Assembly: GCA_002383665.1 (NCBI GenBank)
Contig: DFZI01000059.1
Location: 1 to 7,335 of the forward strand
DNA: 7,335 nucleotides
Origin: Dehalococcoidia bacterium UBA4060
Lineage (GTDB): Bacteria > Chloroflexota > Dehalococcoidia > GIF9 > UBA5629
Direction: 5' to 3'
Shown: in pieces, positions 1-5,023 of the stretch
How positions within the stretch are numbered: position 1 is the stretch's first letter
How the letters are laid out: the number at the start of each line of letters is the position of its first letter
Translations under genes and position numbers: made by a program
Notes under the pieces: generated by a model
Database searches by the model: none
Told to the model about the DNA's origin: nothing
The model's input: the letters and a program-made list of their open reading frames with translations, nothing else

Positions 1-129
1 TTTTGCGGCTATTGCGGCAGACCGCTCCAGCCCATCTGCCCCAACTGCGGCAATTATATCGATAAGGATTCTCGCTATTGTCCCAAATGCAGCTATTTTT
101 GCGGCGGAGGCCGCGAAGGGCTACTATAA
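1..129 (+). CDS. Zinc-ribbon protein, C-terminal end (partial)
   Basis: Open from the first base in frame 1 to a TAA stop; the start lies outside the window. The 42 visible residues are dominated by Cys pairs: CGYC at residues 2-5, CPNC at 13-16, CPKC at 27-30, then another Cys at 34. Pairs spaced this way are typical of double zinc-ribbon domains, which often cap small or membrane-attached bacterial proteins and bind Zn(II) structurally. The tail after the last Cys is short and Gly-rich. The stop is 14 bp before the next start, so the two genes are probably co-transcribed. The function of the whole protein cannot be told from this fragment. Confidence 0.8.
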   Translation, partial: FCGYCGRPLQPICPNCGNYIDKDSRYCPKCSYFCGGGREGLL

Positions 130-143
130 AGTGAGGAAACGTT

Positions 144-464
144 ATGGCTGATATTCTCGACGAGGCACAATCAATCCTGCAGTGCAGGAACTGTCCCTGG
201 TACAAGAACTGTATGCTGCCCGTACGCGTCACCGAGCTCGACCTGAAAAAGCAGCTCGGGCCCAACATGACCATCCTCGGCACACCAGGCGCCGACGAGC
301 TCGGCCTCAACCAGCTCCTGGGCAGCCTGGCCTCGGCTGCCGAGAACTCCATACTGGAAGGCTGCCCCGTCTTCATCGAACGCCTGCGCACCAATCCCAA
401 CCTCGCCATCCGCATCAAGAAGATGATGCAGGAATGGAGCGAGGATGAGAAACCACAACCCTGA
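144..464 (+). CDS. Small conserved-type protein with an N-terminal Cys cluster
   Basis: This 106-residue soluble protein is not one I recognise. The start is supported by GTGAGG (131-136), with GAGG seven bases before the ATG. Near the N-terminus is a tight cluster, Cys14, Cys17 and Cys23 (C-x2-C-P-W-Y-K-x-C), and a fourth Cys lies in a GCP context at position 74. Four Cys could hold a zinc ion or an Fe-S cluster, but this is inference. Residues 30-72 are Leu/Gly-rich with no predicted membrane span, and the C-terminus is charged (KKMMQEWSEDEKPQP) and probably helical. It follows the zinc-ribbon gene by 14 bp on the same strand, so an operon is likely. A longer reading frame on the opposite strand over the same bases lacks a good start signal. 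Confidence 0.75.
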   Translation: MADILDEAQSILQCRNCPWYKNCMLPVRVTELDLKKQLGPNMTILGTPGADELGLNQLLGSLASAAENSILEGCPVFIERLRTNPNLAIRIKKMMQEWSEDEKPQP

Positions 465-496
465 CAGGGAAATCCCGGAATCTGCTTAGGTTTTAG

Positions 497-529
497 TGAC
501 CGGAGTTTCTGACCGGTAGATCTAACCGG
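497..529 (+). repeat. Three TRACCGG units at exact 13-bp spacing
   Basis: TGACCGG occurs at 497-503 and 510-516 and the variant TAACCGG at 523-529, each starting 13 bases after the last. The units lie in the 78-bp gap upstream of xth. The bases between units are not conserved. They could be protein-binding half sites or a by-product of the overlapping hairpin at 504-535. Confidence 0.5.
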
Positions 530-535
530 GAAACT
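504..535 (+). promoter_or_regulatory. Leader hairpin overlapping the xth ribosome-binding region
   Basis: AGTTTC (504-509) pairs with GAAACT (530-535), and inside it CCGG (513-516) pairs with CCGG (526-529). The loop is nine bases and a three-base bulge (TGA) lies on the left side. The only purine-rich ribosome-binding candidate for xth, GGGA at 528-531, lies in the right arm. The fold could therefore mask translation initiation. No U-run follows, so it does not look like an intrinsic terminator. Confidence 0.4.
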
Positions 536-542
536 GATATTT

Positions 543-1406
543 ATGCCGAAAGAGCTGACCATTCTGACCTGGAACGTGGTGAGCATGCGCAACATGCTGG
601 ATAAGTCCAACCTGGCACCACCCGGCCAGCCTCCTCTGTCCTTCCTGTCCTGGCTGGAGAAACCTGCCCCAGATATAATATGCTTCCAGGAGACCAAGCT
701 CCAGGAAAACCAGTTGCCCGCTGCCTTGCAATCTCCTCACGGCTACCATACAACCTGGAACTTCGCCGACAGAAAGGGCTATAGCGGCGTGGCCACCTTC
801 AGCCAGGAGAAACCCTTGAAAATTGAACGCGGCATCGGCAGTGAGAACTTTGATAGAGAAGGCCGGGTGCTGATGACGGAGTTCCCCGACTTTATTCTGT
901 TCAATGTATATTTCCCCAAGGCCTACTCGCCCCGCGAGGTGGAGACCGCACGCAAGGAAGGAGCCGCCAATGCTGAGATCATGGCCTCCAGGCTGCCCTT
1001 CAAACTGGCCTTTTACGATGCCATCATTGAACATATCGACAGGTATAAAGCGCAGGGCAAGACCATCGTTCTCTGCGGTGATTTCAACACGGCCCACCGG
1101 GAGATCGACCTGGCCCGGCCGAAGGCCAACAAAGATACTTCGGGCTTCCTGCCCGAGGAGAGGGCTCTGATCGATAAACTGGTCTCCCACGGATATATCG
1201 ATACCTTCCGCCATCTCCACCCCGATGCCCGACAGTATACATGGTGGAGCTATCGTTTCCGGGCACGTGAAAAGGATATAGGTTGGAGGCTGGACTATTT
1301 CTTCATCTCCGAGAGCCTGCTGCCCGCCCTGGCCAGGGCGTTTATACTGAAAGACGTGTACGGCTCCGACCACTGCCCGGCCGGGCTGACCTTGAAAATC
1401 GGCTGA
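543..1406 (+). CDS. xth: Exodeoxyribonuclease III (AP endonuclease, EEP fold)
   Basis: This 287-residue protein carries the full exonuclease III / AP endonuclease signature. It should cleave the backbone at abasic sites in base excision repair and trim 3' ends, with Mg(II), in the cytoplasm. Visible motifs in order: WN at 10-11; QETKLQ at 49-54 with the metal-binding Glu50; NVYFP at 121-125 with Tyr123; GDFNTAH at 179-185 with Asp180 and Asn182; NKDTSGFLPEER at 196-207; YTWWSYR at 232-238; WRLDYF at 248-253; and GSDHCPAGL at 274-282 with the catalytic Asp276-His277 pair. It is slightly longer than E. coli Xth (268 residues). The extra length seems to lie at about 18-32 and 126-140, and the usual NG-x-R after WNV reads VSMR. 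The ATG is the first in frame, but its Shine-Dalgarno is weak and sits in a hairpin. Confidence 0.96.
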   Translation: MPKELTILTWNVVSMRNMLDKSNLAPPGQPPLSFLSWLEKPAPDIICFQETKLQENQLPAALQSPHGYHTTWNFADRKGYSGVATFSQEKPLKIERGIGSENFDREGRVLMTEFPDFILFNVYFPKAYSPREVETARKEGAANAEIMASRLPFKLAFYDAIIEHIDRYKAQGKTIVLCGDFNTAHREIDLARPKANKDTSGFLPEERALIDKLVSHGYIDTFRHLHPDARQYTWWSYRFRAREKDIGWRLDYFFISESLLPALARAFILKDVYGSDHCPAGLTLKIG

Positions 1407-1426
1407 AGCTGTTCTAATATTAGTTA

Positions 1427-1930
1427 ATGGCAGATCAACCCGACCGCCTGATTCATGATATGCCTGAAGCCAGCTTCACTGGGGACCGACTGGAAAATTT
1501 CCTCTCCGCCTTGTTCGAGCTCAAGTACAGCATTTCACACATAGAAAAGAGATACCCGTTCCTGGGCAATGAGCTTTCAACCATCTGCGAAGAAACCCTT
1601 GCCCGACTTTCGTCGCCTGCACCGCTGGGACCTCCTTCTGTGGATATCGAACCGGCCCACCTGCCTTTGCCCGCCAAAATAAGCAATAACATATCTGCCG
1701 GGCAATCATCCAGGGAAGAAATTCTTTCAGATCAGCACCTGGAGCCTGAAATTGAAATGCCACACGCGACAGCCGGAAGCAAAAACCCGCTGGTCAATTC
1801 AGTGGATGCCGCCGGCGGCCTGCTGATAACCTGCCTGGACAAAACGGGTGACTGGATCATACTGGCTTTCGAAAAGCTGCTTGCTCCCGGGCAAAAAGAA
1901 CGGAAACAACCACCTATCATGCAGGCCTGA
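1427..1930 (+). CDS. Hypothetical protein, 167 residues
   Basis: I do not recognise this protein. It begins 20 bp after the xth stop, at the first ATG after an in-frame TAG, so it may be translated from the same message. No Shine-Dalgarno is visible in front of it, and Met12 (ATG at 1460) is an alternative start. Residues 19-62 look helical and moderately hydrophobic. Residues 63-120 are rich in Pro, Ser and Glu and probably disordered. Residues 124-155 hold a hydrophobic, possibly amphipathic stretch (GGLLITCLDKTGDWIILAF) before a basic tail. It is not an obvious membrane protein. Coding status rests on length and codon choice, because two shorter opposite-strand frames also exist here, so confidence is moderate. 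Confidence 0.6.
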   Translation: MADQPDRLIHDMPEASFTGDRLENFLSALFELKYSISHIEKRYPFLGNELSTICEETLARLSSPAPLGPPSVDIEPAHLPLPAKISNNISAGQSSREEILSDQHLEPEIEMPHATAGSKNPLVNSVDAAGGLLITCLDKTGDWIILAFEKLLAPGQKERKQPPIMQA

Positions 1931-1992
1931 CCGATCATTTTTCACCGAACATGTCAATAGCCTCAGCCAGTGCATTCCGATCGTCGCTTGGC

Positions 1993-2514
1993 CTACTGGG
2001 ATTTAGCAGCCTCTTTTTCCTGTTGCTCCAGAATGATCTGAGCAGTCAGCCTGGCAACCTCGCCCGCCAGGTTGGAGCATGTCTCGGGCATACCACGCTT
2101 CTGAGCTTCCTCAAAATTGGACTGGTCCAGCAGGTCCAGGAATCCGCCGAAAAATTTAGTCTGCAGCTCACGGCAGGAACAGGTACCGTATTTTTCCTTG
2201 AAGCGGTTGACGAGCTGGCGTGAAAGTATAGCCGCTTTGAGCATCTTGCCCCGCCGTTTGAAATCCTCCCGTTTTCTGCCGAAGATGCAGCCTATCGCCA
2301 TAGCCCCACCGGAAAGAGCGCCGCAGTGCCCCTCACCCGTCAAGCCCACCCCATCAGCCAGGCCCGTCGCCGAACGGAACACATCGTTGTTCTCCATCCC
2401 CAGTGCCTCCAGCACACCACACAGAGTACTCTGAGCACAGTTGCCGTTCTCCAACTCATATTGTTTGGCCAGGGAAAACGCCTTATCCTGAATATCCTGT
2501 CCGGATTTATCCAT
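1993..2514 (-). CDS. C_GCAxxG_C_C family probable redox protein
   Basis: This 173-residue protein matches the small four-Cys redox family (TIGR01909-like) named for its CGAxxG motif. The sequence shows NCAQS with Cys26, GHCGALSGG with Cys64 in CGALSG, a CSCREL block with Cys112 and Cys114, and CSNLAGEVA with Cys146. The four family cysteines are probably 26, 64, 114 and 146; Cys32, Cys76 and Cys112 are extra. The spacing 'C, then CGAxxG, then C, then C' is clear. The family is thought to be redox active and is often near transporter genes, but the substrate is unknown. A near-perfect AAGGAGG lies just upstream of the start on this strand. The C-terminus after Cys146 is a helix ending in a charged EQQEKEAAKSQ tail. 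It is convergent with the preceding gene and divergent from the exported-protein gene. Confidence 0.9.
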   Translation of the reverse strand: MDKSGQDIQDKAFSLAKQYELENGNCAQSTLCGVLEALGMENNDVFRSATGLADGVGLTGEGHCGALSGGAMAIGCIFGRKREDFKRRGKMLKAAILSRQLVNRFKEKYGTCSCRELQTKFFGGFLDLLDQSNFEEAQKRGMPETCSNLAGEVARLTAQIILEQQEKEAAKSQ

Positions 2515-2544
2515 AGCAGCCTCCTTAAATCATAATATGGCAAG

Positions 2545-2572
2545 TCTATAATATATTGCTGTATCCAGGCAA
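2545..2572 (-). promoter_or_regulatory. Candidate promoter for the C_GCAxxG_C_C gene
   Basis: Reading the minus strand, TTGCCT (2567-2572) is followed 16 bases later by TATAGA (2545-2550). Both resemble sigma-70 -35 and -10 boxes. A start near 2538 would give a leader of about 24 bases that includes the AAGGAGG. The surrounding 2525-2700 stretch is AT-rich, so chance matches are possible. Confidence 0.35.
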
Positions 2573-2712
2573 GGATCTACCCAATTTCCCCACAGCAACC
2601 TATATAAAATTTCTGCACGGTCTAAATAATTGATTAACAAATGGGTTATATGCTGAATATAAACATCGCTGATATAGTCAGTGTGTTAATAAACGAACAA
2701 AGGAGGATACAC

Positions 2713-3252
2713 ATGTGGAAAAAGGCGTTGCTGGCCTCTGTGGCCTTAATGATCGCTGGTGTGCTTGTTTTTGCCGCGGCCGCTGCAACCAGCGCCGATG
2801 ACGGCAAGAATGTAAACCCGGGAGGGCCCATGGGCGGCCCCTTCAATGGCAAGGTGATGGAAAGAGCTGCCCAGATACTGGGCATCGACCAGCAGAAGCT
2901 GGCAGATGCGTTCAAACAGGCAGAAAAAGAACTCGCACAGAAAAATATGGATGACCTCTTTGCCAAGTGGGTTAGCGATGGCAAGCTCACCCAGGCACAG
3001 GCCGACCAATACAAAGCCTGGCTGAATGCACGTCCCGCAGACATGCCGCCGCTGGCCTTCATGGATGCGGCAAAGGCCACCGAGGCACTGGACAGGCTGC
3101 TAAAAGACAGCCGGATTACGCAGGCGCAATATGATGCCTGTAAAGCCTGGCTGGCCCAGAAACCAGCTTTCGAACTGCCCAAGCCCGACAGACCACCCAG
3201 GGCCGACAACTCCACCCCACGCCAGAGACCGGATATGCCTGCCTGGAAATAA
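2713..3252 (+). CDS. Exported protein with duplicated helical repeat (DUF2680-like)
   Basis: The start is set by AAAGGAGG (2699-2706) six bases before this ATG; an in-frame ATG 24 codons upstream at 2641 has no such site. The 179-residue product opens with a signal peptide: WKK, then a hydrophobic core (residues 5-25) and likely cleavage after an Ala-rich AxA site near 25-28. The mature part has a helix-rich unit ('ILGIDQQKLADAF', 55-67), then two related 29-residue blocks at 80-108 and 123-151. These share ITQAQ/LTQAQ, a Lys-Ala-Trp-Leu run and a closing Pro, with 11 of 29 positions identical. The end (152-179) is rich in Pro, Arg and Asp. Blocks of this 'GKLTQAQAD' type occur in secreted DUF2680/YckD-like proteins of unknown role. 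The family call is from motif memory and needs a profile search. Confidence 0.8.
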   Translation: MWKKALLASVALMIAGVLVFAAAAATSADDGKNVNPGGPMGGPFNGKVMERAAQILGIDQQKLADAFKQAEKELAQKNMDDLFAKWVSDGKLTQAQADQYKAWLNARPADMPPLAFMDAAKATEALDRLLKDSRITQAQYDACKAWLAQKPAFELPKPDRPPRADNSTPRQRPDMPAWK

Positions 3253-3268
3253 AGGACATATTCAAGGC

Positions 3269-3308
3269 AAAGGAGCGGCAGGGTTGTACACCCTGCCGCT
3301 CCTTTTAT
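3269..3308 (+). terminator. Strong intrinsic terminator
   Basis: AAAGGAGCGGCAGGG (3269-3283) pairs perfectly with CCCTGCCGCTCCTTT (3291-3305) around a seven-base TTGTACA loop, and the right arm runs into TTTTATAT. It lies 17 bases past the stop of the exported-protein gene. Read from the other strand the hairpin is followed by CCTTTGCC, so termination of the convergent small gene there would be weaker. Confidence 0.93.
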
Positions 3309-3342
3309 ATCAACACCTACCCTCAAAAACAGGACGCAGCTC

Positions 3343-3453
3343 TTACCAGGTGACGAGATAATAGGCACTGTAAAAAGCAAAACCCGCAACGCCCAGAACC
3401 ATGATGGCGAGGACCATTCCCGGCAACTTGCAATATCCTCTATGTATGATCAT
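3343..3453 (-). CDS. Single-span small membrane protein, 36 residues
   Basis: This short frame is preceded on its strand by AAGGTGAG directly before the ATG. It encodes a basic start (MIIHRGYCK) and then one unbroken hydrophobic helix, about residues 11-34 (PGMVLAIMVLGVAG, then FAFYSAYYLVTW), ending at TAA. The layout, with a positive N-terminus and one span, predicts a small inner-membrane protein. It is convergent with the exported-protein gene across the strong terminator. No function can be assigned. The alternative is chance, but the ribosome-binding site and the clean hydrophobic pattern argue for a gene. Confidence 0.6.
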   Translation of the reverse strand: MIIHRGYCKLPGMVLAIMVLGVAGFAFYSAYYLVTW

Positions 3454-3535
3454 CTCACCTTACATATGCAGCCCTGATCTTCCGCATGAAGAAGGCAAAA
3501 ATACAAGCTTATTTACCTGGATTAAACGCATTTTA

Positions 3536-3565
3536 TTGACCTTTACGAATATACTGCGATAGACT
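3536..3565 (+). promoter_or_regulatory. Candidate promoter for the Cys/His mini-protein gene
   Basis: TTGACC (3536-3541) matches the -35 consensus at five of six bases. TAGACT (3560-3565), 18 bases on, is a fair -10. Initiation near 3572 would give a leader of only about 10 bases, which is short, so an overlapping TATACT at 3550-3555 may serve instead. Confidence 0.35.
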
Positions 3566-3582
3566 GCATTTGAGAGGTGCTC

Positions 3583-3783
3583 ATGAACGAGCTGTTCGCG
3601 AGGGAAACAGTAATGAGGGCCTGGTTGCGGGCGGGGTCCAGATGTGAATGCAGACGGATGGCACACGGGCATGCGGGCAGGTGCAACCGGCAACAGGAAC
3701 TGAGCAACTCACCGCCAGCAGCTTTATCCCCACTGGCCGGCCTGAAGCCTCCCCGTGACCGGCATGTCAGTAATTATACTTAA
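3583..3783 (+). CDS. Cys/His-rich mini-protein resembling the front of an HNH zinc module
   Basis: The 66-residue frame starts at an ATG five bases after GAGAGG (3572-3577); a GTG two codons earlier overlaps that site and is less likely. Residues 11-36 read as Met-Arg-Ala-Trp, Arg-Ala-Gly, then RCECRR, a His-Gly-His pair and GRCN. That order, 'R-x-W-x-RAG-x-x-CEC-(x)n-H-x-GRC', is what I associate with the N-terminal zinc-binding part of some HNH endonuclease-like proteins. The later W/A-HH and second Cys-pair part is absent. The tail (36-66) is Pro/Ser/Arg-rich. It may be a decayed gene, a stand-alone zinc knuckle or a chance resemblance. Confidence 0.45.
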   Translation: MNELFARETVMRAWLRAGSRCECRRMAHGHAGRCNRQQELSNSPPAALSPLAGLKPPRDRHVSNYT

Positions 3784-3834
3784 CGCAGGTCATACTTCAT
3801 ATTAATGCACCGTCGCACCAGGCGCTCCCAAACA

Positions 3835-3863
3835 TTGTCAACAGGCCCCGCAGCATATAAAAT
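3835..3863 (+). promoter_or_regulatory. Promoter for the ketopantoate reductase gene
   Basis: TTGTCA (3835-3840) and TAAAAT (3858-3863) are each one base off the sigma-70 consensus and are separated by the ideal 17 bases. Initiation near 3870 would leave a leader of about 90 bases before the preferred start at 3964. Confidence 0.6.
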
Positions 3864-3891
3864 TACTTCTGCACTGCAAACTTGAACCGTG

Positions 3892-3932
3892 CCTGCCATG
3901 ACGGCACATGTATGATCAGTATGGATGGCAGG
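3892..3932 (+). promoter_or_regulatory. Inverted repeat in the panE leader
   Basis: CCTGCCAT (3892-3899) is the exact reverse complement of ATGGCAGG (3925-3932), with 25 bases between that include the palindrome TGATCA (3913-3918). It lies between the predicted promoter and start, so it could be a leader hairpin or a protein site. No U-run follows. Confidence 0.4.
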
Positions 3933-3963
3933 AAGGATAAAAACCGCAAGGACTTTATCAGAT

Positions 3964-4905
3964 ATGCAGGATAAAAAGTCGGTCGCAGTCATCGGCTCGG
4001 GAGCGGTGGGCGGCTATTACGGCGGGCGGCTGGCCGAGGCAGGACATGATGTGCGTTTCCTTCTCCGGCGTGACTACGAGGCCGTGAGTATGTCTGGCTT
4101 CAAAATCACCAGCCCTGCCGGGAATTTCACACTGCCACACCCCTCTATATTCAGATCAGCTGAAGAGATCGGCACGGTGGACTGGGTCATCTGCTCCCTC
4201 AAGGCCACCTCCCTGAATGAAGGGCAGAAGCTGCTGCAACCCTGCGTCGGCCCGCACACGCGCATACTGGTGCTGATGAACGGCCTGGGCCTGGAGGACC
4301 GCTTCGCCGCCTGGTTCGGCGGGGAGAAGATCTTCGGCGGCATGGCCTTCACCTGCATAAACCGCGGCGAGCCGGACACCATCCACCACCTCGACTATGG
4401 CAGGGTCACCATCGGCCACTATCAGGATAATCCCAACGAGCTGGAGGAAGCGCTATCACTATGGAGGGGAAGTAAGGCCGACGTCGTCACCACCTCTTCC
4501 CTGCTGAAGGTGCGCTGGGAAAAGCTCTGCTGGAACATACCTTTCAGCGGCCTCTGCGTGGCGGGAGGAGGCATAACCACCGATAAAGTGATGGCCGACC
4601 CTGATCTCAGCCGCGCTGCCCGGGTATTGATGCAGGAGGTCATCGCCGCTGGAAATGCCGACCTGGAAGCCCACCATGAAAAGAAACGGATCGACGGCCC
4701 CCGCATTATCGATGATATGTTTAATCAGACCTCAACTATGGCGAGCTATCGTCCCAGCACCATGATCGACTTCGTGGAAGGCCGCGCCATGGAGGTGGAA
4801 GCTATCTGGGGTGAACCGCTGAAAAGGGCACAGGCATTGAAGGCGGATACACCCATGCTCAGCCTTCTAACGGCCATCCTGAGGTCGCTTAACAGAGGGC
4901 GCTGA
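3964..4905 (+). CDS. panE: 2-dehydropantoate 2-reductase (ketopantoate reductase family)
   Basis: It is expected to reduce 2-dehydropantoate to pantoate with NADPH in the cytoplasm, a step toward pantothenate and coenzyme A. The N-terminal Rossmann fold shows GSGAVGG (GxGxxG at residues 11-16) and then a typical GRLAEAGHDVRFLLR. After it come ICSLKATSL, LMNGLG, the WEKLCWNIPFSG block with the presumed catalytic Lys, and the C-terminal helical dimer-type block MIDFVEGRAMEVEAIWGE plus ADTPML. With the preferred start the protein has 313 residues, near the usual size. AAGGA (3948-3952) precedes this ATG by 11 bases; the in-frame ATG at 3925 would add 13 residues but has no ribosome-binding site. 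Family members sometimes reduce other 2-oxo acids, so the substrate is inferred. No other pantothenate gene is nearby. Confidence 0.88.
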   Translation: MQDKKSVAVIGSGAVGGYYGGRLAEAGHDVRFLLRRDYEAVSMSGFKITSPAGNFTLPHPSIFRSAEEIGTVDWVICSLKATSLNEGQKLLQPCVGPHTRILVLMNGLGLEDRFAAWFGGEKIFGGMAFTCINRGEPDTIHHLDYGRVTIGHYQDNPNELEEALSLWRGSKADVVTTSSLLKVRWEKLCWNIPFSGLCVAGGGITTDKVMADPDLSRAARVLMQEVIAAGNADLEAHHEKKRIDGPRIIDDMFNQTSTMASYRPSTMIDFVEGRAMEVEAIWGEPLKRAQALKADTPMLSLLTAILRSLNRGR

Positions 4906-4973
4906 GCCCCCGCAAGGTGGAATAGCTTGGCTGCGGCACCAGCTAATTTCATTTTAACAAGGGCGGAATTAAT

Positions 4974-5000
4974 ATGAACGTAATGCAAATACTGGCCTGA
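4974..5000 (+). other. Possible 8-codon leader ORF before the antiporter
   Basis: ATG at 4974 opens an eight-codon frame (MNVMQILA) ending at TGA (4998-5000), 23 bases before the antiporter start. It is preceded by AGGGCGG (4960-4966) at a normal distance, a better ribosome-binding site than many real genes here have. It could couple or tune translation, but so short a frame may be chance. Confidence 0.25.
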
Positions 5001-5023
5001 TTGCGGTAAAATAACAGGAAAAA

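Noticed and set aside
460..478. Short inverted bases (CCCT/AGGG, GGGA/TCCC) after the 106-residue gene
   Set aside because: Stems of three to four pairs without a T-run are too weak to call a terminator.
522..1373. A 283-residue open frame on the minus strand
   Set aside because: It lies opposite exodeoxyribonuclease III, whose motifs are complete, and has no family resemblance of its own.
2547..2552. Plus-strand TATAAT as a promoter for the exported protein
   Set aside because: No -35 box at 16-18 bases upstream, and the region is AT-rich, so the match is likely chance.
2646..3389. A 247-residue open frame on the minus strand
   Set aside because: It runs through the intrinsic terminator and across the exported-protein gene, has low-complexity Ala/Ser content, and lacks a ribosome-binding site.
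3925..3963. Upstream ATG as the panE start
   Set aside because: It lacks a ribosome-binding site and falls inside the inverted repeat; family proteins begin just before the Rossmann strand.
3780..3992. A 70-residue minus-strand frame between the mini-protein and panE
   Set aside because: It covers the panE promoter and start, and no ribosome-binding site supports it.
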